A stretch of DNA of 32,341 nt from Planctomycetaceae bacterium. GTDB taxonomy: Bacteria > Planctomycetota > Planctomycetia > Pirellulales > Pirellulaceae. The stretch is from the NCBI GenBank assembly GCA_002726245.1, contig PBSM01000245.1, positions 1-32,341 on the forward strand, given 5' to 3'. The notes under the pieces were generated by a model. That model did not search any database and was not told the DNA's origin. It saw only the letters and a program-made list of their open reading frames with translations. The stretch's first letter is position 1. The number at the start of each line of letters is the position of its first letter. The position numbers and the translations under genes are program-made. Positions 8,381 through 16,035 of this stretch are shown piece after piece.

Positions 8381-10285
8381 ATGGTCATCCGAATTAGCTG
8401 CTTCATCCTGTTACTCGTCGCGATTCCGGCCGCTGCTGCTGAGTTTGACGGCAAGAAATCCGAATGGAACGGCTTTGACCGTTACGACTTTACCGTCGAT
8501 GGTCGGCGAGGTTGGGTCGTCGTGCCGCAGAACACGGCGGAGGGCAGGCCGTGGATTTGGCGAGCGCGGTTTTTCGGGCATGAGCCACAGGCGGACATCG
8601 CACTGCTAAACGAGGGTTTTCATTTGACGTACTGCGACGTCGGTAGTCTGTTCGGCAGCCCGCAAGCGGTCGAGCATTGGAACGCCTTTTATCAAGTCAT
8701 GACCGAACAGCACGGGCTTGCCAAACGACCAGCGTTGGAAGGCATGAGCCGGGGCGGTTTGATCATTTACAACTGGGCGGCCGCGAATCCTGACAAAGTC
8801 GCTTGTATCTATGGCGATGCGCCGGTCTGCGATTTCAGGAGCTGGCCTGGCGGAAAGGGGAAAGGCAAAGGCGGTGGCGGAGCGTGGCAACAGTGCTTGG
8901 ATGCCTACGGCCTGACCGAAGTTGACGCGCTGGCATACAAGCACAATCCGATCGACAACCTCAAACCGCTGGCAGGCGCCGGCGTGCCGTTGTTGCATGT
9001 CGTCGGCGACGCGGATGTCGTGGTGCCTGTCGAGGAAAACACGGCGATCATCGAGAAGCGTTACAAAGAGCTAGGCGGCTTGATCCACGTGATCCACAAG
9101 CCGGGCGTCGGTCATCATCCACACTCGCTGAAAGACCCTGGGCCAATTGTCGCGTTCGTCTTGAAGCATACGCGGCCAAACGTCCGTCTGCGCGGCAGTT
9201 TGAACAACTCGCGGCTTCGGTTTGAGAAAGAAAGGCGAGGCCACGTCGCCTTTGTCGGCGGATCGATCACCGAGATGAACGGATATCGTCCGATGGTCCG
9301 CGAGAGCTTGAAGAAGCGATTCCCCGAAACCGACTTTACCTTTACTGCCGCCGGTATCGCATCGACGTGTTCGACAACCGGCGCGTTTCGGCTCAGCGAC
9401 GATGTACTGCGCAAAGGCCCGGTGGACTTGTTTTTTGTCGAGTTCGCTGTCAATGACGATCAAGACGCCAGCCACGCACGGCGGGAGTGTATTCGCGGCA
9501 TGGAAGGCATCGTGCGGCAAGCGCGGCGACACAATCCCAACATGGATATTGTGATCACACACTTCGTCAATCTCGGCATGCTGGCGCAGTTGCAGGCCGG
9601 CAAGACTCCGTTGTCGATGCGGGCACATAGTGATGTGGCCAGACACTACAACGTTTCCACGATTCATCTCGCGAAGGAAGTCGCCGAGCGAATCACTGCC
9701 GGCGAAATCACTTGGCAACAATTCGGTGGAACGCATCCCAAACCATTTGGCAACCAGATCTGTGCCGACATGATCGACCAGTTGCTCGACGAAGCGTGGG
9801 GCAAAGCGTTGGCCGGCGACGCCAAGCCCACACCGCATGCCATGTCCAAACAGCCGCTCGACGCACTGCACTACGGCAACGGGCGGTTCATCGATCTCTC
9901 GCAGGCGACGTTCGAATCCGGCTGGGAGATCAAGACGCCGGATTGGCAAACGATACCGGGCAGCAAACGCTCTCGCTTCACGAGCATTTCGATGCTGTGC
10001 GCGGAGCAATCGGGAGCAGCGCTGACCTTGAAGTTCACGGGAACGGCCGTGGGCGCCTATGTGGTCGCGGGGCCTGACGCCGCGGTCCTGGAAGCCCGCG
10101 TGGACGAAGGTGTTATCCAGCCAGTGAACTTATATCACCGCTTTAGCAAAGGGCTGCACTATCCGCGCACCGTGATGTTCGCGACAGATTTGCCGGCCGG
10201 CGAGCACGTCCTGACATTACGCATTGCCAATGACAGCAAGAGCAACGGACATGCCGCGCGGATCATGAAGTTCGTGGCGAACTAG
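8381..10285 (+). CDS. Secreted alpha/beta-hydrolase fused to an SGNH/GDSL hydrolase
   Basis: 634 residues, start supported by AAGGAAG eight bases upstream and an immediate signal peptide ([16 protein letters not shown]). Residues about 25-265 are an alpha/beta-hydrolase: nucleophile elbow GMSRGG (Ser123), an acidic residue in GDADVVVP (about 210-212) and the His of [10 protein letters not shown] (about 245). Residues 285-490 are an SGNH hydrolase: block [10 protein letters not shown] (Ser295), Gly block AAGIAST, Asn block VEFAVND, and the His of GGTHPKPFG. The remaining 140 residues look like a beta-sandwich found in SGNH carbohydrate esterases. Both catalytic sets appear complete. The likely role is deacylation of polysaccharides at two ester types; the actual substrates cannot be read from sequence. 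A Gly/Lys-rich loop lies at 157-167. Confidence 0.82.
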   Translation: MVIRISCFILLLVAIPAAAAEFDGKKSEWNGFDRYDFTVDGRRGWVVVPQNTAEGRPWIWRARFFGHEPQADIALLNEGFHLTYCDVGSLFGSPQAVEHWNAFYQVMTEQHGLAKRPALEGMSRGGLIIYNWAAANPDKVACIYGDAPVCDFRSWPGGKGKGKGGGGAWQQCLDAYGLTEVDALAYKHNPIDNLKPLAGAGVPLLHVVGDADVVVPVEENTAIIEKRYKELGGLIHVIHKPGVGHHPHSLKDPGPIVAFVLKHTRPNVRLRGSLNNSRLRFEKERRGHVAFVGGSITEMNGYRPMVRESLKKRFPETDFTFTAAGIASTCSTTGAFRLSDDVLRKGPVDLFFVEFAVNDDQDASHARRECIRGMEGIVRQARRHNPNMDIVITHFVNLGMLAQLQAGKTPLSMRAHSDVARHYNVSTIHLAKEVAERITAGEITWQQFGGTHPKPFGNQICADMIDQLLDEAWGKALAGDAKPTPHAMSKQPLDALHYGNGRFIDLSQATFESGWEIKTPDWQTIPGSKRSRFTSISMLCAEQSGAALTLKFTGTAVGAYVVAGPDAAVLEARVDEGVIQPVNLYHRFSKGLHYPRTVMFATDLPAGEHVLTLRIANDSKSNGHAARIMKFVAN

Positions 10286-10520
10286 CCGGACCGCCTCGAC
10301 CATTCTAGTTCTTACGCCGCCAGTTGCTTACAGGAGAAGTTACGCAAACGGCCCGAACGCTCACCAGCGGAGACGCGGTCGCGGATTGCGTCAAACCGAT
10401 CATGATCAGTCTGCACACTTCCCGTGCATTGAGACTGATGGCCATCGTTGTTGTCAAAGGCACACCGGGTCGTTAATATCAAAGAAGTTTGATGCGTTCG
10501 CAATCTGGCGCGAGGCTGCG
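10286..10520. other. Intergenic region with a hairpin at 10406-10438
   Basis: These 235 bases carry no gene I can support, although a reading frame continuous with the next gene is open from 10386. A hairpin is visible: TCAGTCT-GCAC at 10406-10416 pairs with GTGC (10424-10427) and AGACTGA (10432-10438) with a four-base bulge. No T-tract follows, so it is either a weak terminator or a 5' leader structure of the DUF1501 gene. Confidence 0.35.
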
Positions 10521-11966
10521 ATGTACACAAAGACGATGTTTGGCGAGCGGGCGTGTGCCGGACCCAGACCAGTGACTTCCGGGCGAATCGGGCGGCGCGA
10601 GCTGCTCCGTGCGGGTTTGACGGGGTTCACGAGCCTGAGCTTGGCAGGGCTGTATAAGCTCCAAGCGCAGGCGGCAACCAAGCCAAAGCAGAGCACGGCG
10701 ATCATCCTCGTTTGGTTGCGGGGCGGGGCGAGCCACTTGGAGACGTTTGATCCCAAGCCGGAAGCACCGTCCGAGTTCTGCGGGCCGTACGATGCGATCG
10801 ATACCAACGTGCCCGGGATCCGAATCGGCGAGTTGTTGCCGCGGCTGTCCAAAATCGCGGACAAGTACGCGTTGCTGCGGTCGGTTGCGCACAACGCGGG
10901 CGGGCATCCGGCGGGTACATTGCGAGTGCTCGGCGGCGACCCGGCTCAAGCCGATAAGCCGAAGCCGTTCTATCCGGATTGGATGACCGTCGCCCACTAC
11001 CTGCGGTCCGACCCATCGCGGCCGTTGCCGAACTATGTCGCCGTCAACCCGGTCGATCGATACGACAGCTTCGTCATCGCGGGTCCCGGCTATCTCGGTC
11101 CGGCCTATGAGCCGTTCAAGGTGACCGGCGACCCCAGCGATCCGAAGTTTGCGGTTCCCAACGTTGGGCTAGACGATCCGGAGCACGTGCGGCGTTTGCT
11201 GGCGCGGACCGGTCTGAAAGACAGCTTCGAACGGCTGCAGCGAGGTCTCGACCAGTCCAGTTTGATGGAAGCGTTCGACAAGTACGAAACGCAAGCACTC
11301 AGCCTGCTGACCGGTTCGCAAGCCGGTACGGCGTTCGATCTGACGAAGGAGCCGGACGCCGTGCGCGATCGCTACGGGCGACATCAGTGGGGTCAGCAAT
11401 GCTTGATGGCGCGGCGGTTGGTCGAAGCCGGCGTGGAGATCGTGGCCACGGAGTTCGATGGCCCGCTCTGTGCGCGCCCGAGCAACTGGGACGACCATGC
11501 GGTGAACAATCACGTCTTTCAAGCCAACAAATACCGCTCGCCGTACTTTGACCAGGCCGTCTCGGCTTTGATCGAAGACATCTATCAACGTCATCTCGAC
11601 AAGCGAGTGTTGGTGATCGTCACGGGCGAGTTCGGCCGCACTCCGCGCATTTCTTACGCGGCCAGCAGCGGCGGCGGAACGGCCAGCGGCGCGAAAGGCA
11701 CGAAACAACCAGGCCGCGATCACTGGCCGCGGGCCAATACGATGCTCTTTGCCGGAGGCGGCATCCGCACCGGCCAAGTCATCGGCGCCACCGATCCTCG
11801 CGGCGAAGACCCCGTCTCGCGTCGTGTCACGCCACACGACTTCTTGGCTACTATCTATTACCACTTGGGGATCGACATGCGAGCGTTTGGTCTCGAAGTC
11901 CTCAACCGCCGCCGAGTCACGCTGCCCGCTCCAGCCGATCCGATTCCAGAGTTGACTCGCGTGTGA
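10521..11966 (+). CDS. DUF1501 Tat-exported sulfatase-fold protein
   Basis: 481 residues from ATG 10521. The frame is open upstream, but this start places a twin-arginine signal (GRIGRRELLRAGLTGFTSLS) correctly. The body has DUF1501 marks: IILVWLRGGASHLETFDPKP, the segment LRSVAHNAGGHPAGT, RDRYGRHQWGQQCLMARRLV, VIVTGEFGRTPRI and PGRDHWPRANTMLFAGGGI. These lie on an alkaline-phosphatase/sulfatase-like fold but the family has no proven reaction. In planctomycetes it is almost always paired with a cytochrome-c-like giant, and here the 1094-residue DUF1592-type gene follows after 44 bases. I infer one transcription unit and export to the periplasm-like compartment. Confidence 0.9.
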   Translation: MYTKTMFGERACAGPRPVTSGRIGRRELLRAGLTGFTSLSLAGLYKLQAQAATKPKQSTAIILVWLRGGASHLETFDPKPEAPSEFCGPYDAIDTNVPGIRIGELLPRLSKIADKYALLRSVAHNAGGHPAGTLRVLGGDPAQADKPKPFYPDWMTVAHYLRSDPSRPLPNYVAVNPVDRYDSFVIAGPGYLGPAYEPFKVTGDPSDPKFAVPNVGLDDPEHVRRLLARTGLKDSFERLQRGLDQSSLMEAFDKYETQALSLLTGSQAGTAFDLTKEPDAVRDRYGRHQWGQQCLMARRLVEAGVEIVATEFDGPLCARPSNWDDHAVNNHVFQANKYRSPYFDQAVSALIEDIYQRHLDKRVLVIVTGEFGRTPRISYAASSGGGTASGAKGTKQPGRDHWPRANTMLFAGGGIRTGQVIGATDPRGEDPVSRRVTPHDFLATIYYHLGIDMRAFGLEVLNRRRVTLPAPADPIPELTRV

Positions 11967-12010
11967 TGCGCACGCCTCGTTTTCGTCCGGCACTATCGTA
12001 ACGATGTCTT

Positions 12011-15000
12011 GTGAAAACATTCATATGCTTCTTTTTGGGCGCCTGCCTTAGTCCGCTCATCATCTTTGGTGACGAACCGGCATCTTTCGACGCGCTTGCC
12101 ACGGAGTACGAGCGGGACGTTCGGCCGCTGTTGAAACGCTTCTGTCTGGACTGCCATTCAAGCGAAAAGAAGAAGGGCGACCTGGACCTCCAGCAGTTTG
12201 CGACTTTGGCAGAAGTGCGGCGTGGGACAAAGGTCTGGCTCAAGGTCATCGAGATGCTCGACAACCGCGAGATGCCACCGGAAGACTCGGAGCAGCCTTC
12301 ACCCGAACAACAGAAGAAACTGCGCGGGTGGGTCGAGCGGTATCTTCATGCCGAGGCACTGGCCAGCGCCGGAGACCCGGGGCCGGTCGTTCTGCGGCGG
12401 CTTACGAATGCCGAATACACTTATACGATTCGCGATCTGACAGGCATCGACTTGGATCCGGCCCGCGAATTCCCGACCGAGGGCGCGGCGGGGGAAGGGT
12501 TCACCAACGCTGGCAACGCGCTCGTCATGTCGCCAGGCCTGCTGAGGAAGTACCTCGACGCAGGCAAAGAGATTGCCGCGCACGCGGTGTTGCTGCCGGA
12601 TGGGTTTCGGTTCTCACCCAACACGACGGGGCGCGACTGGACGGATGAAGTCCTCGCGGAGATCCGTGCGTTCTATGGTGAGTTCAGTGTGGTTGAGAGA
12701 CTTGCCGACCACTACGGGCATGGCATGTCTCACCTTGGAAACGCCGGCCGGCTACCGCTCGAAAAGTACTTTGCCGCGACACTCGCCGCACGCGATTCGC
12801 TCTCGACCGGTGACAAGACGATCGAAGCCGTGGCCGCCGAGTATCGCTTGAACGCCAAGTATCTGGGCATCCTTTGGTCGAAGCTCACCGCAGACGACCG
12901 ATCGCTCCTTCTGGATGACCTGCGTTCGCGCTGGCGCAGCGCGAAGCCGGAAGACGCCGCGGCGCTGGCCGCACACGTCGCCACATGGCAACGCGGACTG
13001 TGGACGTTCAACCCGGTCGGGCTGCTGGGCCGAAAGGAGAGCCGATCGAGATGGATGGAACCGGTCAGTCCATTGCTGACGCAACAAGAACTGCGCTTCA
13101 AGATTCCGGCTCCGAAGGATGGCGAGGAGGCAAAGGAGTTCGTCGTCTCGCTGGTCGCGGGTGACGCGGGGGACGACAGCGAGCATGACTTCGTCGTGTG
13201 GACGCAACCGCGACTCGTCGCCGAAGGGAAGCCCGACACATTGTTGCGCGACTGGGTGGCTGCCGACGGCACGGCGATCGACGCGGCTTCGGTTTGTGTT
13301 CGCGCCCCGTCAGTCATCACGATTCGCGTTCCTGCTGATCTGGCAGGTCGAGAGCTTGTGACAACGGCCTCGCTTGAACTGGAAATTGGAGCCGAAGCGA
13401 GCGTGCAAGCGGATGTAGTGGCCGGCACGCCCGACGCCAAGTCCGGGCTGCTGCCAAGCGAGGTCCACGTGAAGTTTGAACACGTCAACATCGGCGCGGA
13501 CAAACGAACCGTTTCCTATCGGCGGCCGATCCTCGTCGCCGAAAAGAGCGAAGCCCGGAAACGCTTCGAGGCGACAATGGGTGACTTCCGCAGTCTGTTT
13601 CCAGCGGCACTTTGCTACACGCAGATTGTGCCGGTCGATGAACTGCTCACCCTCACGTTGTTGTACCGCGAGGACGATCATCTGGCGCGGCTGATGCTCG
13701 ACGATGATCAGGCGGCTCAGCTCGACAAGCTCTGGGAAGAGCTGCGCTACGTAAGCCGCGAGCCATTGCGGGTGGTCGATGTTTTGGACTCGCTCTTGGA
13801 GACAACCATCGACCATCCGCAGTCCGGGATTTTCGACGACGCCGTCAAATCATTCAACGAACGGGCCGACGCGTTTCGAAAGAAACTCGTGAAGAGCGAG
13901 TCGAAGCATGTCGAGGCGTTGGTCGCTTTCACCGCGCGGGCTTGGCGGCGGCCGATCTCGGAAACGGAAGAGGCGGAACTGCGAGAGCTTTATCGCCGGC
14001 TCCGTGAACTGGAACTGCCGCGCGAAGACGCGTTTCGTTTGACACTTGCCCGCGTCTTTGTTGCTTCTCCGTTCTTGTATCGGCTCGAAGAAGCACCCGA
14101 AGCCGCCGCGACCGTGTCGAACCTCGAATTGGCGAGCCGGCTGAGCTATTTCCTCTGGTCGTCGATGCCAGATGAAGAACTTCGAGCCGCCGCTGAGTCC
14201 GGTCGTTTAACCCGTAGCCGCAGGCGAGGCGGCGTCAAAGCGGATGATGAAGTAAGCCTCGCCTCCGGCAACGGGTTAAACGACGAACTTCTGCGGCAGA
14301 CTCGACGCATGCTCAAGGACGTGCGCGTGCGACGGCTGGCCACCGAATTCGCCTGCCAGTGGCTACACATTCATCACTTCGATCCTCTCGAACAAAAGAG
14401 CGAGAAGCACTTTCCCGAATTCGCGGCACTGCGCGGCGACATGTACGAGGAATCGATCCTGTTCTTCACCGACCTATTCCAGAGCGATGGCTCGCTGTTG
14501 AGTCTCTTGAACGCCGATCACACGTTCGTGAACGAACGATTGGCCAAGTTCTATGGCATGTCGTTTAACCCGTTGCCGCAGGCGAGGGAGAACGCGCAGT
14601 CGGCGGTAGGCACACCCCTCGCCTCCGGCAACGGGTTAAACGACGGGTGGCGGCGTATCGACGGAATCCAGCAACACGGTCGCGGCGGCATCCTCGGTCT
14701 CGCGACGACGCTCGCGAAACAATCAGGTGCAACACGCACGAGTCCGATCCTGCGAGGCAATTGGATCAGCGAAGTGCTGCTCGGCGAGAAGCTGCCGAAG
14801 CCGCCGAAGAACGTACCGCAGCTTGCCGACACCATTCCCGAAGGATTGACCGAACGGCAATTGATCGAGCGGCACAGCAGTGACGCGGCCTGCGCGAAGT
14901 GTCACGCTCGTATTGATCCGTTCGGATTTGCGCTGGAGAGTTTCGACGCCATCGGCCGCCGTCGCGAGAACAACGCTGCCGGGCTGGCGATCGATTCCCG

Positions 15001-15295
15001 CACAACTCTGCCCGACGGCGCTCAGGTCGAAGGTCTTCCCGGACTGCGGGACTACCTCTTGGAGAAACGCCGAGATGCATTCCTCCGACAGTTTTGCCGC
15101 AAACTCCTCGGCTACGCTATCGGCCGGGAGCTGCAACTCTCGGACGAACCGCTGCTGGATGAAATAATGGTCCGTCTCGCCGAAAACGACTATCGTTTTT
15201 CTGTGGCGGCGGAGACAATTGTGTTGAGCAAACAGTTTCGGATGATCAGAGGAAGCAACGCCTATTCCGATGCATCTTCATCCGGAGGGAATTGA
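12011..15295 (+). CDS. Planctomycete cytochrome-c / DUF1587-DUF1595-DUF1592-DUF1588-DUF1585 protein
   Basis: 1094 residues from GTG 12011, with signal peptide (FICFFLGACLSPLIIFG). A c-type haem motif CLDCH is at 45-49 in a planctomycete cytochrome-c domain (KKKGDLDLQQFATL). DUF1587 follows (RRLTNAEYTYTIRDLTGID, about 120-185). A long insert of about 300 residues precedes the DUF1595/DUF1592 part (ELASRLSYFLWSSMPDEEL, about 703-723), then DUF1588 (RGGILGLATTLAKQSGATRT) with a second haem-like motif CAKCH at 961-965, then DUF1585 at the C-terminus. The protein is probably exported and takes part in an electron-transfer or polymer-degrading complex; its reaction is unknown. Two palindromic repeats add about 25 residues each, at about 731-758 and 850-878, where relatives have short loops. 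Despite them the frame stays open to 15295. It overlaps the 3' end of the antisense HNH gene. Confidence 0.88.
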   Translation: MKTFICFFLGACLSPLIIFGDEPASFDALATEYERDVRPLLKRFCLDCHSSEKKKGDLDLQQFATLAEVRRGTKVWLKVIEMLDNREMPPEDSEQPSPEQQKKLRGWVERYLHAEALASAGDPGPVVLRRLTNAEYTYTIRDLTGIDLDPAREFPTEGAAGEGFTNAGNALVMSPGLLRKYLDAGKEIAAHAVLLPDGFRFSPNTTGRDWTDEVLAEIRAFYGEFSVVERLADHYGHGMSHLGNAGRLPLEKYFAATLAARDSLSTGDKTIEAVAAEYRLNAKYLGILWSKLTADDRSLLLDDLRSRWRSAKPEDAAALAAHVATWQRGLWTFNPVGLLGRKESRSRWMEPVSPLLTQQELRFKIPAPKDGEEAKEFVVSLVAGDAGDDSEHDFVVWTQPRLVAEGKPDTLLRDWVAADGTAIDAASVCVRAPSVITIRVPADLAGRELVTTASLELEIGAEASVQADVVAGTPDAKSGLLPSEVHVKFEHVNIGADKRTVSYRRPILVAEKSEARKRFEATMGDFRSLFPAALCYTQIVPVDELLTLTLLYREDDHLARLMLDDDQAAQLDKLWEELRYVSREPLRVVDVLDSLLETTIDHPQSGIFDDAVKSFNERADAFRKKLVKSESKHVEALVAFTARAWRRPISETEEAELRELYRRLRELELPREDAFRLTLARVFVASPFLYRLEEAPEAAATVSNLELASRLSYFLWSSMPDEELRAAAESGRLTRSRRRGGVKADDEVSLASGNGLNDELLRQTRRMLKDVRVRRLATEFACQWLHIHHFDPLEQKSEKHFPEFAALRGDMYEESILFFTDLFQSDGSLLSLLNADHTFVNERLAKFYGMSFNPLPQARENAQSAVGTPLASGNGLNDGWRRIDGIQQHGRGGILGLATTLAKQSGATRTSPILRGNWISEVLLGEKLPKPPKNVPQLADTIPEGLTERQLIERHSSDAACAKCHARIDPFGFALESFDAIGRRRENNAAGLAIDSRTTLPDGAQVEGLPGLRDYLLEKRRDAFLRQFCRKLLGYAIGRELQLSDEPLLDEIMVRLAENDYRFSVAAETIVLSKQFRMIRGSNAYSDASSSGGN
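14202..14284. repeat. Palindromic repeat copy A inside the DUF1592 gene
   Basis: Two arms, 14204-14230 and 14256-14282, are inverted repeats of 27 bases with two mismatches; the outermost bases extend symmetrically to GTC...GAC (14202-14284). The 25-base middle is unrelated to that of copy B. Outer arm ends read GTCGTTTAACCCG and CGGGTTAAACGAC. The element sits between the coding segments AAAESGR and DELLRQTRRML and is translated as a basic stretch followed by LASGNGLN. No transposase is nearby, so it resembles a REP-like or MITE-like palindrome moved in trans. Confidence 0.85.
14560..14644. repeat. Palindromic repeat copy B inside the DUF1592 gene
   Basis: Same family as copy A, in the same orientation and 358 bases downstream. 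Arms 14562-14588 and 14616-14642 match with one mismatch over 27 bases; the 27-base middle differs from that of copy A. Symmetric ends again reach GTC...GAC. The left arm is read in a different frame from copy A (here FNPLPQAR), whereas the right arm is read in the same frame in both (LASGNGLND). It replaces the loop between LAKFYGMS and the GWRRIDG that leads into DUF1588. Confidence 0.85.
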
Positions 15296-15699
15296 TCGAG
15301 CACGACCAACTGTTGCCGAATGGCAACAATCGCGGTACGGTTCATTTGCAGAGCGCTGACAGTTGCGCGTCCGACAGCCGTCGTTCCTTTCGCTCGCCAC
15401 GAAGGCGTCCAGCGGAAATGATCGCGTCATTCGTCTTTTCGCGGATTGAAGATGCGGACGAGACGATCGGTTTTCGGATCGCGAACTTTTTGGCGGGCGG
15501 ATTTGGAAAGCGAACACGTGACGCAGGCAAGCGCCAGATTGTCAGCCGTTGTTGGCCCGTCGGCAATCCGAGGTTTGACGTGATCAACGTGAAAGGCGGC
15601 TTCCTGAGAAACCTGCGGCAACCGACAGTACTCGCATGTTTGATGCGCCCGGTGCCGAACTGCACGAACAAGGACCGAGGGAATGTGCCCGCTGTTCAT
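15262..15699 (-). pseudogene. HNH endonuclease interrupted by an in-frame TGA
   Basis: From ATG 15699 the frame encodes an HNH nuclease: CEYCRLPQ, the metal-binding FHVDHVKPR, the NLALACVTC segment with the second zinc-binding Cys pair, then RIFNPRKDE and TGA at 15427-15429. Past the stop the same frame continues RDHFRWTPSWRAKG, GRATVSALQMNRTAIVAIRQ and ends at TAG 15262-15264. Relatives read FNPR...W..HF.W here, so TGA most simply replaces a Trp codon (TGG). The intact gene would have 145 residues, the usual family length. Its start overlaps the stop of the small upstream gene (ATGA), so the two were an operon. Its last 34 bases overlap the end of the DUF1592 gene on the other strand. The core HNH residues lie before the stop, so a 90-residue truncated nuclease could still be made. 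Confidence 0.8.
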
Positions 15700-15920
15700 C
15701 TGCCGTTTCGCTTAGCGGTGCGTTGAGCGCGTAGTTTCATGAGCGTTAGCATGTCCACCAACTCCGCCAGTGCTTCCGCCTCGCGTCGTTCCTTGCGGGA
15801 TAGCTTGCCGTCGATATCTTGCCGGTCCAAGAGCTCCTGCAAGCGGTCGTGAAGAGCAGACGGCAATTGAAACTTCCGCCAATCTTTGGGAAGATCTAAC
15901 TCCAGAATCACCGACGCCAT
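15696..15920 (-). CDS. Small helical protein paired with the HNH endonuclease
   Basis: 74 residues from ATG 15920 (MASVILELDLPKDWRKFQLP); an in-frame ATG at 15965 would add 15 residues, and neither start has a clear Shine-Dalgarno, so the start is uncertain. The protein is mostly helical and charged (LHDRLQELLDRQDIDGKLSRKERREAE), followed by ALVDMLTLMKLRAQR. Its stop overlaps the HNH start as ATGA, indicating translational coupling. Similar small genes precede HNH genes in cyanobacteria and planctomycetes, so I infer a partner, regulator or inhibitor of the nuclease. No experimental role is known to me. The pair lies antisense between two planctomycete exported-protein genes, which suggests later insertion. 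Confidence 0.7.
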   Translation of the reverse strand: MASVILELDLPKDWRKFQLPSALHDRLQELLDRQDIDGKLSRKERREAEALAELVDMLTLMKLRAQRTAKRNGR

Positions 15921-16035
15921 GATACGATCCGTTGACTTTGCCGTAGTGGTTTGCTTAAAGGACATTCTAGCATTTGTGGGAACGCCACGCGAGGCACAAC
16001 ATCTCGTCTCTCATCGCCTCTAAGGAACAGAACCT

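Noticed and set aside
9071..10009. 312-codon minus-strand frame opposite the SGNH half
   Set aside because: No family features; the plus strand shows complete hydrolase motifs over the same bases.
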